Shown in pieces: positions 1 to 8,010 of a stretch of DNA of 39,482 bases. Under the pieces are notes generated by a model, which saw nothing but the letters and a program-made list of their open reading frames with translations, had not been told where the DNA came from and did not search any database. A program made the position numbers and the translations under genes. Positions within the stretch are counted from its first letter, which is position 1, and each line of letters begins with the position of its first letter. Location of the stretch: positions 1 through 39,482 of the forward strand of contig JBEKNN010000046.1 of NCBI GenBank assembly GCA_049522755.1, given 5' to 3'. This DNA is from PALSA-243 sp049522755. Lineage in GTDB: Bacteria > Acidobacteriota > Terriglobia > Bryobacterales > Bryobacteraceae.

Positions 1-67
1 AGGCGTCGAAAAGTCCATGACGAAATTCAATCGTCGCGCCCAAGGCTTAACCAAAGAGGAAGAATGA
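1..67 (+). CDS. pth: C-terminal end of probable peptidyl-tRNA hydrolase (partial)
   Basis: An open frame runs from the window edge (frame 2) to a TGA at 65-67. Its visible tail contains GVEKSMTKFNRRAQG, which resembles the end of peptidyl-tRNA hydrolases, where a helix of the type 'A-x-E-K-A-M-x-x-F-N' is common. The TGA overlaps the rpsF start (ATGA), so the two genes are translationally adjacent. Pth followed by rpsF-rpsR-rplI is a familiar order in several phyla. Only 21 residues are visible, so the call rests mainly on context; another gene ending here is possible. Confidence 0.5.
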   Translation, partial: GVEKSMTKFNRRAQGLTKEEE

Positions 68-504
68 GGATTTACGAAGAGCTGTTCATCATCAAACCGG
101 ATACGCCGGAAGAAGAGGCCGACCAATACGTCGAGCAGTTGCAGACGCAGTTGACCACGGCCGGCGCGACCATAGACAAGGTGGAAAAGTGGGGCAAACG
201 CCGCCTCGCTTACCGCATCGATAAGTACCGCGAAGGGTTCTACGTGCTGCTGCAATTCACCGGCGACGCCAATCTGGTGAAGGAGCTCGAGCGCCGCCTG
301 CGCGTGGCGGACATGGTGTTGAAATTCATTACCGTGCGCATCGATGAGACGCTCAAGCGCCTCGAGAAGCGCAAGAAGGTGCGCGATAAGCGCTCGGCCA
401 AGCGCGCCAGCACCGCGCCCCCGGCCGGCGCCCCTGCGCAGCCATCGCTCGAAAAACAGATGACCGAAACGCCGGCTATGCCCGGCCTGCCGAAGGAGGC
501 ATAA
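64..504 (+). CDS. rpsF: 30S ribosomal protein S6
   Basis: S6 sits on the platform of the small subunit and pairs with S18. The 146-residue product starts MRIYEELFIIKPD, the typical S6 opening, and contains the conserved stretch WGKRRLAYRIDKYREGFYVL near residues 43-62. The core ends near residue 100. A basic, Ala/Pro-rich tail of about 45 residues follows, longer than in E. coli-type S6 and probably disordered. GAGGAAGA just before the ATG is the ribosome binding site. The start overlaps the upstream stop by ATGA, and rpsR follows 3 nt after the stop, so the genes form one operon. Confidence 0.97.
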   Translation: MRIYEELFIIKPDTPEEEADQYVEQLQTQLTTAGATIDKVEKWGKRRLAYRIDKYREGFYVLLQFTGDANLVKELERRLRVADMVLKFITVRIDETLKRLEKRKKVRDKRSAKRASTAPPAGAPAQPSLEKQMTETPAMPGLPKEA

Positions 505-507
505 CCC

Positions 508-807
508 ATGGCGGAATCGAAAGGAAGACCGGGAAGCGCCGGGCAGCGGCCCACCGGCGGCGATAAGGCGGTGATCGGCGGACGGAAGCAGTATTTCCGC
601 CGCAAGAAGGTGTGCCGTTTCTGCGTCGAGAAGATCGACGATATCAATTACAAGGACATCAAGCTGCTGCACGGCTTCGTCGCCGAGCGCGGCAAGATTG
701 TTCCACGCCGCATTTCGGGCGTGTGCGCGCCGCACCAGCGGCGCCTGACGGATGCGATCAAGAAGGCGCGCAACATCGCGCTTTTGCCATTCGCGTCGTC
801 GTTCTAG
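508..807 (+). CDS. rpsR: 30S ribosomal protein S18 (zinc-ligand form)
   Basis: The 99-residue product has the S18 core, with VCRFCVEK and INYKDIKLLHGFVAERGKI in the first half and PRRISGVCAPHQRRLTDAIK after it. CRFC together with GVCAPH gives a Cys-Cys-Cys-His set, so this looks like the metal-binding version of S18; many bacteria have lost these ligands. About 25 residues at the N-terminus are Gly/Ser/Lys-rich and probably unstructured. S18 binds S6, encoded immediately upstream. AAGGAGG in the end of rpsF serves as the ribosome binding site. Confidence 0.97.
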   Translation: MAESKGRPGSAGQRPTGGDKAVIGGRKQYFRRKKVCRFCVEKIDDINYKDIKLLHGFVAERGKIVPRRISGVCAPHQRRLTDAIKKARNIALLPFASSF

Positions 808-824
808 GAGCGGAGGAAACTGCC

Positions 825-1268
825 ATGGAAGTCATACTCAGAGAAGACGTCGAGAAACTGGGCAGCCGCGGCGAAGTTGTCAAAGTCGCAGCGGGATACG
901 CCCGCAATTTCCTGCTGCCCAAGAAGCTGGCTGTCGCAGCCACCGGGTCGAACAAGAAGATTGTCGAGCAGGAGCGCCAGGCGCACCTGCGCAAAGAAGC
1001 CAAGGTGAAGGGCGAGTCCGAAGATCTGGCGAAGCTGCTCAACGGCGTAAGCGTGACCATCGTGCAAAAAGCCGGCGAGAACGATCAGTTGTTCGGGTCG
1101 GTAACTTCGAAAGACGTGGCCGATGCATTGGCCGCGAAGAACTTCACTATCGATAGGCGCAAGGTGCAATTGGAGGAACCTATCAAGCAGTTAGGCGAGT
1201 TCAAGGTGCCAGTGCGGCTGCATAAGGATGTAACTGCGGAAGTCACTGTGCTTGTAGTCAAGGAGTAA
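825..1268 (+). CDS. rplI: 50S ribosomal protein L9
   Basis: The product is 147 residues from the ATG at 825, starting MEVILREDVEKLGSRGEVV and continuing VAAGYARNFLLPKKLA. These are the N-terminal 23S rRNA-binding domain hallmarks of L9. A charged connecting helix (residues about 40-75) leads to a C-terminal domain containing LFGSVTSKDVADAL. I chose ATG 825 over an in-frame upstream start at 612, because 612 would overlap rpsR almost entirely and AGGAGCGGAGGAA lies just before 825. It is the last gene of the rpsF-rpsR-rplI set; a strong hairpin follows. Confidence 0.97.
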   Translation: MEVILREDVEKLGSRGEVVKVAAGYARNFLLPKKLAVAATGSNKKIVEQERQAHLRKEAKVKGESEDLAKLLNGVSVTIVQKAGENDQLFGSVTSKDVADALAAKNFTIDRRKVQLEEPIKQLGEFKVPVRLHKDVTAEVTVLVVKE

Positions 1269-1278
1269 GCGCCTGGAT

Positions 1279-1321
1279 AGCGGGCGCGGGTAGCTCTGGC
1301 ATCAGTTACCCGCGCCCCGCT
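1279..1321 (+). terminator. Hairpin after rplI, probable terminator
   Basis: AGCGGG-CGCGGGTA pairs with TACCCGCG-CCCCGCT with a single bulge and a 14-nt loop. It starts 10 nt after the rplI stop. There is no T-run after it, so it may be a U-less terminator or a Rho-linked or RNA-stabilising hairpin. Confidence 0.55.
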
Positions 1322-1345
1322 TGAATCGATAGGACATCAAGCGGA

Positions 1346-1351
1346 TACAAT
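1346..1351 (+). promoter_or_regulatory. -10 box TACAAT, 6 nt before ATG (leaderless)
   Basis: TACAAT is followed by 6 nt and the ATG at 1358, so transcription would start at or next to the A of the start codon. TTGAAT at 1321-1326 could be a -35 box with a long 19-nt spacer. No Shine-Dalgarno sequence is present. Confidence 0.6.
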
Positions 1352-1357
1352 ATCGGG

Positions 1358-2110
1358 ATGCGACTATCACTTGCGTTCCTGCTTACCCTGCCTTCCTGGG
1401 GGCAAATGCCTATGCCGGTTACCCAGCCGGTCCCCCCGCCCATTCCCCCGCAGTTAACCGCGGCGGCCCAACTGATCAACGATTACGGCAACACGCACCG
1501 CTACGCGGCGGAGAACGAAAAGACCGCGCCGCCGGCGCCCGGCGAGCAGCGCGTAGTCTTCATGGGCGATTCCATCACCGACAACTGGCGCCCGCGCATC
1601 GCGCCGTTTTTCCCGGGCAAGCCCTACGTGAACCGCGGCATCAGCGGACAGGTGACGGCGCAGATGTTACTGCGCTTCTACCCGGATGTCGTCGCGCTAA
1701 AGCCCGCGGCCGTACTGATTTTGGCTGGTACGAACGATATCGGAGGCAATATTGGACCGGTGCCGCTCGAGACGACGGAGAATTATCTGGCGTCGATGGC
1801 CGAGATGGCGCGCGGCAACAATATCAAGGTGATCCTCGCTGCGCTGACCCCGGTTTGCGACTACCACGAACGGACGCCCCAGACGGCGCGGCGGCCGCCG
1901 GAGAAAATTCTGGCGTTGAACCGGTGGATCAAGGATTATTGCGCGAAGAACGGCTTCGTCTATCTGGATTATTTTTCGGCGACGGTGGACGACAAAGGCA
2001 TGTTCAAGGCGGAGATCACGGACGATGGGCTGCATCCCACGGCGGCGGGTTACGCGATCATGGCTCCGTTGGCGGAAAAGGCGATTGCGGAAGCGTTGGG
2101 GAAACGGTAG
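1358..2110 (+). CDS. Secreted SGNH/GDSL-type esterase or acetylhydrolase
   Basis: This 250-residue hydrolase has the SGNH blocks in order. Block I is MGDSITDNW with nucleophile Ser72. Block II is the glycine in NRGISGQ (about 92-97). Block III is AGTNDIGGN with Asn126, and block V is DDGLHPT with Asp223 and His226. An N-terminal hydrophobic stretch, MRLSLAFLLTLPSWGQ, followed by a Pro-rich segment reads as a signal peptide, so it probably works outside the cytoplasm. The substrate is unknown; relatives remove acyl or acetyl groups from lipids or glycans. It has its own predicted leaderless promoter and converges on the small secreted-protein gene downstream. Confidence 0.9.
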   Translation: MRLSLAFLLTLPSWGQMPMPVTQPVPPPIPPQLTAAAQLINDYGNTHRYAAENEKTAPPAPGEQRVVFMGDSITDNWRPRIAPFFPGKPYVNRGISGQVTAQMLLRFYPDVVALKPAAVLILAGTNDIGGNIGPVPLETTENYLASMAEMARGNNIKVILAALTPVCDYHERTPQTARRPPEKILALNRWIKDYCAKNGFVYLDYFSATVDDKGMFKAEITDDGLHPTAAGYAIMAPLAEKAIAEALGKR

Positions 2111-2123
2111 GGCAGAAAAACGT

Positions 2124-2147
2124 AGAGGCCGGACAATCCCGGCCTCT
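2124..2147 (-). terminator. Convergent terminator between SGNH gene and minus-strand gene
   Basis: AGAGGCCGG (2124-2132) and CCGGCCTCT (2139-2147) form a perfect 9-bp stem with a 6-nt loop. Read on the minus strand it is followed by ACGTTTTTC, a good intrinsic terminator for the gene ending at 2188. It may also stop plus-strand transcripts. Confidence 0.8.
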
Positions 2148-2187
2148 CAGAAGTGCTTCAGGGGTAGTTGAGATTCTTTGGGGGAAA

Positions 2188-2514
2188 TTACTCGCCCAGT
2201 TCAAGCTGCGTGCTGGAACCGCCGAGCTCGATGACCGTGATCTGCTCCGATCCGTTGTTGCTGGTGGTGTCCACGGCTGTCTGACTGAATTTCTTGCCCG
2301 CGTCTTCCGATTTCGCGGCAGTGGTGAAGCTCTTGCCGGTTTCCACATTGGTGAAGACGGCGTTGCTGCCCTGAACCTTCAGGGAGTACTCGCCCGCGGC
2401 CAGTTGGACGCTGCCAGCCTTCGCCGGCGCAGAAAGGATGATGTCGTAGGACTTAGCGCTCGCGATGCCAGCCAGGGCCAGGGTTCCGATGAGAAGCAGC
2501 GATTTTGTAGTCAT
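2188..2514 (-). CDS. Small secreted protein of unknown function
   Basis: This is a 108-residue protein with a clear signal peptide (MTTKSLLLIGTLALAGIASA, cleavage near residue 20). A Lys/Ser/Thr-rich mature part follows, containing AGEYSLKVQGSNAVFTN and TGKSFTTAAKSEDAG. The mature domain looks all-beta. I believe similar small exported proteins are common in Acidobacteriota, but I cannot name a domain. Unlike most single genes here it has a normal leader: AAGGAG (2525-2530) lies 10 nt before the ATG, and TATACT (2572-2577) could be the -10 box about 55 nt upstream. It ends at an intrinsic terminator. Confidence 0.75.
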   Translation of the reverse strand: MTTKSLLLIGTLALAGIASAKSYDIILSAPAKAGSVQLAAGEYSLKVQGSNAVFTNVETGKSFTTAAKSEDAGKKFSQTAVDTTSNNGSEQITVIELGGSSTQLELGE

Positions 2515-2524
2515 GATTAAGTTT

Positions 2525-2577
2525 CTCCTTGTTGCGAACCGGAGTCGCTTTCGCTTATGTTGGCTCGCAATAGTATA
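2525..2577 (-). promoter_or_regulatory. Promoter and ribosome binding site of the 108-aa secreted protein
   Basis: On the minus strand TATACT (2577-2572) is a good -10 box, and AAGGAG (2530-2525) lies 10 nt before the ATG. This leadered arrangement contrasts with the leaderless pattern of neighbouring genes. Confidence 0.5.
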
Positions 2578-2669
2578 GGTGCGCGAGGCCTGCGTTTGGT
2601 GACTACCGTCCAGGGGGTATATCCGGCCCCGGAGGTTGGGTAGGGGCCTGGCGCCCGGCGTCCACGGGT

Positions 2670-2675
2670 TAGACT
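2670..2675 (+). promoter_or_regulatory. -10 box TAGACT, 6 nt before ATG (leaderless)
   Basis: TAGACT keeps the key T1, A2 and T6 of the -10 consensus. It is followed by 6 nt and the ATG at 2682, with no Shine-Dalgarno sequence between. No convincing -35 box is seen. Confidence 0.45.
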
Positions 2676-2681
2676 GAGCCT

Positions 2682-4364
2682 ATGCGCCTCTCCGCTTTGC
2701 TTCTTTTGGTGGTCACCGGTCTTGGCGCGCAGCCGAAACCGGGCCTGCGCTTCGAAGTCTCCTGGGCAAGGCCGCTCGACGGCCACGTGGTTGTGATCCT
2801 TTCCACAAACAACTCCCAGGAACCCCGCTTTGCGGTCAGTGAAGGGCTGAACACGCAGCAGATCTTTGGAGCCGACGTGGACGGCGTGCGCGCCGCCGTC
2901 ATCGATGGCGCAACGCCCGGTTACCCGCGCGAGAACCTCGGCCAGGTACCTGCCGGCGACTACTACGTGCAGGCCGTGCTTAACATCTACGAGACCTTTC
3001 ACCGCTTCGACGGCCGCACCGTCAAGCTGCCCATGGACCAGGGCGAAGGCCAGCACTGGAACCGCAAGCCCGGCAACCTGTATAGCGAGCCGGCCAAGGT
3101 GCATGTGGACCCCGCCTCCAGCGCGCCGGTGCGCATCGAGCTGACGAAGACCATTGCCGCCATCGCGCCTCCTAAAGATACGAAATTCATCAAGCATGTA
3201 CGCATCGAAAGCAAGCTGTTGAGCGCGTTCTGGGGACGGCCCATGTATGTCGGCGCGGTGGTCCTGCTGCCCGATGGCTTCGACGAACACCCCAACGCAC
3301 ACTATCCGACGCTCTACTATCAGGGCCATTATCAGGAGACCTTCACCGGGTTCCGCACAGAGCCGCCATCGGCTGGCGCCGGCGGTGGAGGACGCGGCGG
3401 ACGCGGCGGCGGCGAATACCCCTACAAGCTCTATCAGGATTGGACCAGCGGCCGGCTGCCGCGCATGCTCATCGTCGTCACACAGGACGCCAACCCGTTC
3501 TACGACGACTCCTACGCCGTCAACTCGGCGAACGTCGGCCCCTACGGCGACGCGCTCACCCAGGAGCTCTACCCATACGTGGAGAAGCAGTTTCGCGGCA
3601 TCGGCGAACCCTGGGCGCGCACCGTCTATGGCGGCAGCACCGGCGGCTGGCGCGCGCTGGCGCTGCAGGTGTTGTATCCCGATTTCTTCAACGGCGCCTG
3701 GGTCTTCTGCCCCGACCCGATCGACTTCCGCGCCTACGCCATGGTGGATCTATACAAAGACGACAACGCATTCTTTGCCAAGAGCCAGTGGAAGCGCGTG
3801 CCCATCCCAATGATGCGCGAGGCCAGCGGCGTCATCAGCTCGGATATGGACGACGCGATTCGCTTCGAGCTGGTGCTAGGCACGCGCGGGCGCTCGGCGG
3901 AGCAGTTCGACATCTGGCAGGCGGTTTACAGCCCCGTCGGCGAGGACGGGTATCCGGCGCTCATCATAGACCCGCGCACCGGCGCCATCGACCACAAAGT
4001 GGCGGAGTATTGGAAGCAACACTACGACCTCGATTACATCATGCAGCGCGATTGGAAAACGCTCGGTCCCAAATTGATTGGTAAACTGCACTTTGCGGTG
4101 GGCGAGCTGGACACTTACTATCTGGAGCGCGCCGTCCATCTCACTCAGCAGTTTCTCGATTCCACGCGCGAGCCGGGTAAAGGACCATTCGCCGACGCCA
4201 GCTTCGACTTTGGCCCGGGGCGTCCGCACGGTTACAGCGGCGACATTTTTCTGCCGGCCGCGGTTGCCAGCGGAACGATGCACCAGCGTATGATGCCGGT
4301 CATGATGGAGCGCATGCTCAAGACCGCGCCGGCGGGAGCCGATACTAAGAGCTGGCGCTATTAG
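2682..4364 (+). CDS. Secreted alpha/beta-hydrolase (enterochelin-esterase-like)
   Basis: This is a 560-residue protein with a short signal peptide (MRLSALLLLVVTGLGAQ). The first 150 residues look like a beta-rich N-terminal domain. An alpha/beta-hydrolase domain follows with the nucleophile elbow YGGSTGGW (Ser319). A late conserved GRPHGYSGD probably carries the catalytic His. This layout resembles the putative-esterase/enterochelin-esterase family; the substrate is unknown. A low-complexity insert, GGGGRGGRGGG (about 234-244), sits inside the hydrolase domain ahead of the nucleophile and resembles tracts in the M14 peptidase at 35285. It converges on the VWA gene. Confidence 0.8.
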   Translation: MRLSALLLLVVTGLGAQPKPGLRFEVSWARPLDGHVVVILSTNNSQEPRFAVSEGLNTQQIFGADVDGVRAAVIDGATPGYPRENLGQVPAGDYYVQAVLNIYETFHRFDGRTVKLPMDQGEGQHWNRKPGNLYSEPAKVHVDPASSAPVRIELTKTIAAIAPPKDTKFIKHVRIESKLLSAFWGRPMYVGAVVLLPDGFDEHPNAHYPTLYYQGHYQETFTGFRTEPPSAGAGGGGRGGRGGGEYPYKLYQDWTSGRLPRMLIVVTQDANPFYDDSYAVNSANVGPYGDALTQELYPYVEKQFRGIGEPWARTVYGGSTGGWRALALQVLYPDFFNGAWVFCPDPIDFRAYAMVDLYKDDNAFFAKSQWKRVPIPMMREASGVISSDMDDAIRFELVLGTRGRSAEQFDIWQAVYSPVGEDGYPALIIDPRTGAIDHKVAEYWKQHYDLDYIMQRDWKTLGPKLIGKLHFAVGELDTYYLERAVHLTQQFLDSTREPGKGPFADASFDFGPGRPHGYSGDIFLPAAVASGTMHQRMMPVMMERMLKTAPAGADTKSWRY

Positions 4365-4439
4365 CGGGGAAGGATAGAGAGCGTAGTCGAAGCGGTTGCG
4401 GCAGAGCGGGCCGGTCCCCACTAAGCCACTAACCATATC

Positions 4440-5432
4440 CTACTGCCCAGGCGCATAATAGCCCTGGCGATAGTAAGTGCGCAGTTCCCGCGCCTCCGCC
4501 GTTCCCGTAAGAGTCACTCGCACGCGATGGTACTTTCCATCGCGCGCCACGCCGGCCGGGGAGTAACCCAGCACGTATTCGGTTCGTAGCTCCCGGCTGA
4601 TGCGCGCGCTGATCGCGGGTAACTCCTCCAGGTCTTTGACCGGATAGTTATAGCCGCCTGTCTTCGCCGCTAACTCATCCAGTAGCTGGGGTCCTTCGCG
4701 TTCTTCCCGTGGATGTTTGCGCGAGTCCTCAAGGTCGAAAATGCCCATGGCATAAAGCTGGATATCGGATTCAACCAGAGCGTTCTTAATCTGGCCGGCG
4801 GTCTGGCGGCTGCAGTTGTCGCCTCCGTCCGAAAAAATCACCAGGGCCTTGCGTGAATTCCGCGCGCCTTTCATTTGAGTCAGGGCCATGTGAATGGCAT
4901 CGAGAAGCGACGTCCGGCCAAACGGCCTGAGGCCGGCTATCCGGCGGTAGACGAACTGTGAATCCGTGGTAAAGGGCACGGCGAGCTTCGGCCTGTCTCC
5001 AAACTCCACCAGGAAGAATTCGTCCTCTGCGTTGGCAGTCTTGAAAAACGCCGCGGCCGCTTCCGAAGCCTTGCGCATCTTGTCATGCATGCTTCCGCTT
5101 GTGTCGAACACCAGACCGATCGAGATAGGCGCGTCATCCAGGCCGAAATGCGTGATCCTCTGCTCCACGCCATCTTCGAACAGCCGGAAATCTTCCTTGG
5201 CCAGATTCACCACCGGACCGCCGATCGACGTCGTCACGTGAGCCGGAATAAGCACCAGCGACGAATCCACCCGGATGGAGGACGGCGCCAACTCCGCGGT
5301 CGCGCGCTTGGCCACGGGGATGATCGAGATCGGGCCATCCGTGGATGGCAGCGTAGCTGGCAATTGAAAAGCGAGCCCTACGCAAAGCGGTAAGAACGCG
5401 GTCAACGCCGCCCGCACAAGCATCCGAGCCAT
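4440..5432 (-). CDS. Secreted von Willebrand factor A domain protein (VWFA-related)
   Basis: From the ATG at 5432 the product is 330 residues, beginning MARMLVRAALTAFLPLCVGL, a signal peptide. A short beta domain holds PVVNLAKEDFRLFEDGVEQ, seen in acidobacterial VWFA-related proteins. The VWA domain then starts with the MIDAS motif VFDTSGSMHDK and continues with LVIFSDGGDNCS. The C-terminal part (TEYVLGYSPAG) is also typical of that family. It probably binds a metal and a protein ligand outside the cytoplasm; its partner is unknown. I prefer ATG 5432 over GTG 5450 because TACAAT lies exactly 6 nt before it and GTG 5450 falls upstream of that -10 box. ATG 5423 is another option. Confidence 0.85.
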   Translation of the reverse strand: MARMLVRAALTAFLPLCVGLAFQLPATLPSTDGPISIIPVAKRATAELAPSSIRVDSSLVLIPAHVTTSIGGPVVNLAKEDFRLFEDGVEQRITHFGLDDAPISIGLVFDTSGSMHDKMRKASEAAAAFFKTANAEDEFFLVEFGDRPKLAVPFTTDSQFVYRRIAGLRPFGRTSLLDAIHMALTQMKGARNSRKALVIFSDGGDNCSRQTAGQIKNALVESDIQLYAMGIFDLEDSRKHPREEREGPQLLDELAAKTGGYNYPVKDLEELPAISARISRELRTEYVLGYSPAGVARDGKYHRVRVTLTGTAEARELRTYYRQGYYAPGQ

Positions 5433-5438
5433 TGCGTG

Positions 5439-5446
5439 ATTGTATA
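5439..5446 (-). promoter_or_regulatory. -10 box TATACAAT, 6 nt before ATG (leaderless)
   Basis: On the minus strand TATACAAT ends 6 nt before the ATG at 5432. The hexamer TACAAT and its spacing are identical to those at the SGNH gene (1346) and the TatA-like gene (9488). Confidence 0.6.
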
Positions 5447-5459
5447 CCACTTTAGGTGG

Positions 5460-5479
5460 GACAGGCCTCCCGGCCTGTC
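5460..5479. repeat. REP-like hairpin, GACAGGCC family
   Basis: GACAGGCC-TCCC-GGCCTGTC is a perfect 8-bp stem with a 4-nt loop, preceded by GTGG. A second copy is at 7937-7956. It lies just upstream of the VWA gene promoter. Confidence 0.7.
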
Positions 5480-5558
5480 TGGTCTCGTGTCCTGCCAGGT
5501 ATCGCGCCCCACCAGCGCCGTGGCCTACCAGTGCCGTAGCTTACCGCGAGCCGCCGGC

Positions 5559-6521
5559 CTACTGGTCCGCGGTCAGGCTCTTCACCCGATCCGGATCGTC
5601 GCCGAGCCATTGCGGATTACGTGCGGTGGAATCGAAATGCGAAGTCGTCTTGAACAATTCGAATTCGCCATGGGCCGCAGCCGCGGCAGTCCTGGCCAGC
5701 AGCGCCTGGGTTTCGGCTTGCGTCAGGGGGCGGAAGTTTCGGGCAACCTCGAGCGCCTGGTCCAGAATCGCCATGCTGTCGATACCGGTGATCACCACCG
5801 ACGTTGGCAGGCTGAGGGCATAGCGCAGATAGTCGGCCGGGGCCACAGTGTGGCTCTTCAGCAGCACGCCGTCCCCCATGCTCTTCATGCCCAGCACCCC
5901 GATGCCTTCGGCGGCCAGCACCGGCAACACGGCCTTTTCGAAGCTGCGGAAATGCGCGTCCATAAGGCTCAGCGGCATCTGCACGGCATCGAAGCGGAAG
6001 CTTTGCTCCTTCGCCTTTTCCAGCGCATAAAGGTGAATGTGCGGGTCCTTGTGACCGGTGAATCCGATATAGCGGATCTTGCCCGCGCGCCTTGCGTCCA
6101 GGAATGCCTCCATGGCCCCGCCCTCCGCAAAGATGCGGTCTGCATCGTCGAAGCGAACCACCTCGTGATGCTGCAGAAGGTCGATGAGGTCCACTTGAAG
6201 ACGCCGCAGCGATTCGTCCAACTGTTTGGCCGCTTCTTTTTTCGTGCGGCCGTCCACCTTCGTCATCACGAAAGCCTTCGCGCGGTATCCGTCCTTGAGC
6301 GCGTTGCCGAGGCGGATTTCGCTGACGCCTTCGTTGTAGTCCCACGAATTGTCCATGAAGTTCAAACCAGCGTCGATAGCCGCGCGGACGATCCGAATCG
6401 CTTCGGCGTCGGATAATTTTGGCTTCCCGATATGAAAGCCGCCGAGGCCGAGCATAGATACCTTTTCGCCCGTCCGGCCCAAAGTTCGCGTTGGCACTGC
6501 GTCATTCGTTAAGGTCGACAT
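5559..6521 (-). CDS. Aldo/keto reductase
   Basis: This 320-residue protein belongs to the NAD(P)H-dependent TIM-barrel oxidoreductases. It begins with TLGRTGEKVSMLGLGGFHIG, typical of the family. The catalytic tetrad can be placed: Asp57 and Tyr62 in MDNSWDYNEG, Lys88 in VMTKVDG, and His119 in DLLQHHEV. IGFTGHKDP and VITGIDSM are further family features. No signal peptide is seen, so it is probably cytoplasmic. The substrate is not predictable from sequence. It lies between the VWA and amine oxidase genes on the same strand, but the gaps (over 100 bp, one with a REP) argue against a tight operon. Confidence 0.92.
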   Translation of the reverse strand: MSTLTNDAVPTRTLGRTGEKVSMLGLGGFHIGKPKLSDAEAIRIVRAAIDAGLNFMDNSWDYNEGVSEIRLGNALKDGYRAKAFVMTKVDGRTKKEAAKQLDESLRRLQVDLIDLLQHHEVVRFDDADRIFAEGGAMEAFLDARRAGKIRYIGFTGHKDPHIHLYALEKAKEQSFRFDAVQMPLSLMDAHFRSFEKAVLPVLAAEGIGVLGMKSMGDGVLLKSHTVAPADYLRYALSLPTSVVITGIDSMAILDQALEVARNFRPLTQAETQALLARTAAAAAHGEFELFKTTSHFDSTARNPQWLGDDPDRVKSLTADQ

Positions 6522-6639
6522 GATAGCAGCATCTCATACGCCACTGGTAAACACAGCGTCCGATCGGTGAGGTATGCTTTAGCTTGCCATCGCGCGAGCG
6601 CCGCGAAGCGGCGCGCGCAACAACTCTCATACGTCGTGT

Positions 6640-7932
6640 TTAGCCTGCGTTCACACGGTGCGCCGCCCGTATGCCCGACGCGATGGCGCCGTGGACCGTC
6701 GCGCTGTGACCGTCCAGATCGGTAGCCTCGCCGGCGAAATAGAGCGTATCCTCGACTGGCTCGGCAAGCGCTTCACGCGCACGTAGCTTACCCGCCGGCA
6801 CATAGCTATAGGCCCCGCGGCAGAACGGGTCGGCGTGCCAGTCGTGAAAATGCGCCGCCAGTACCGGAAGTGGCGAGATGCCCGAAATCCGCTCCAGCGA
6901 TTCGATCGCGCGGCTCACCACGACATTCCTCGATTGCCCCAGTAATGGACCTGCCGCCGGACCGGCGCTCCAACCGGTGATCAGCGGCGTATGCACGGGA
7001 AACGGTCTCCACCACGTCGGAAATACGGCCTGTTCGGAAAAGATGAATCCGGCTCGGGAAAGCTCGGGACGCCGCTCCCAAAAACTCGAATGCAGACGCA
7101 GCGTGACGCGGCACACCTGTCCGAATGCCAGCGCGCGCGCCGCGGCCAGAATCTCCGCAGGCTCGGGGTCGAATGCAATCGCGCTACGCCCGTCCGGTTC
7201 GGCTTGCAGCACCCCCAGCGGAACCGTGACGATCACGCGCCGGGCGACCAGCGTTTCACGCCGTCCGTCCACGGCGGAGCGCAGATGCACGGCCGCCTCG
7301 CCGGGCTTCCACTCAATCCGCTCCACTACTGAGTTGAGCTGCAGCTTGTCTTCCAGCGCTTCGATTCCGCGCAGTAAAGCCAGCGGCACGGAATCGTAGC
7401 CGTTGAGAATGAAAAACGAGCGGTCTCCATCGATCCGATCGGCAGCCTGCGCATCCTTGGCAAGCGATGCGATGCCCACCGTTCCAGCATCGGCCGCGTT
7501 GAACCCTTCCACGTAGCGGGTCGCGCGGCGCTTAACCGCAGCGGAAAATTCGGTGCGCCCGATGAAGCTGGCGAAGCTTTCGTCCTGCCCCTCGCCGGCC
7601 GCCTTTTCCACCGCGGACATCGCCTGGCCGATGGCGTCGCCCATCTCTTCGTCGCGGACCAGCTTGCCGCCAACCATTTGGATCGCATTCCAACCGCGCT
7701 CGACAACCGCCAGGCCGGCGCCGGCGGCGATATCCCAGATTTCACGCGGACGGCCGTGGACAAACTCCGCCCCGAGCTCGATGGGCGCAGGCGAGAGGGG
7801 ATCGTGGATCGTGAGAACGCGCCCGCCGATGCGTTCCCGCGCCTCAATGCAGCAGACCCGCACCCCAGCGCGGTCCAACTCGCGCAACGCCGCAAGACCC
7901 GCCACCCCCGCCCCCACTATCAGGACATCCAT
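6640..7932 (-). CDS. FAD-dependent amine oxidase family protein
   Basis: From the ATG at 7932 the product is 430 residues. It starts with the FAD-binding Rossmann motif MDVLIVGAGVAGLAALREL, followed by an acidic residue and basic cluster (CIEARERIGGR). PIELGAEFVHG and the C-terminal LYFAGEATDLDGHSATVHGA are hallmarks of flavin amine oxidases, so it probably oxidises an amine to an imine with FAD; the substrate is unknown. I prefer ATG 7932 over an upstream start at 7971, because the extra 13 codons read through a REP hairpin. That hairpin also places AGGAGG about 10 nt before ATG 7932, so the repeat may supply the ribosome binding site. Confidence 0.88.
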   Translation of the reverse strand: MDVLIVGAGVAGLAALRELDRAGVRVCCIEARERIGGRVLTIHDPLSPAPIELGAEFVHGRPREIWDIAAGAGLAVVERGWNAIQMVGGKLVRDEEMGDAIGQAMSAVEKAAGEGQDESFASFIGRTEFSAAVKRRATRYVEGFNAADAGTVGIASLAKDAQAADRIDGDRSFFILNGYDSVPLALLRGIEALEDKLQLNSVVERIEWKPGEAAVHLRSAVDGRRETLVARRVIVTVPLGVLQAEPDGRSAIAFDPEPAEILAAARALAFGQVCRVTLRLHSSFWERRPELSRAGFIFSEQAVFPTWWRPFPVHTPLITGWSAGPAAGPLLGQSRNVVVSRAIESLERISGISPLPVLAAHFHDWHADPFCRGAYSYVPAGKLRAREALAEPVEDTLYFAGEATDLDGHSATVHGAIASGIRAAHRVNAG

Positions 7933-7936
7933 GTAG

Positions 7937-7956
7937 GACAGGCCTCCTGGCCTGTC
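7937..7956. repeat. REP-like hairpin, GACAGGCC family, at start of amine oxidase gene
   Basis: GACAGGCC-TCCT-GGCCTGTC is a perfect 8-bp stem with a 4-nt loop, preceded by GTAG. It matches the copy at 5460 except for one loop base. It begins 5 nt upstream of the preferred start codon of the amine oxidase gene. Confidence 0.7.
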
Positions 7957-8010
7957 TTCTTCGCCACACACCTGAACCTCGCCAGAAAAAACAGCCCCGG
8001 GAGGCCCGCC

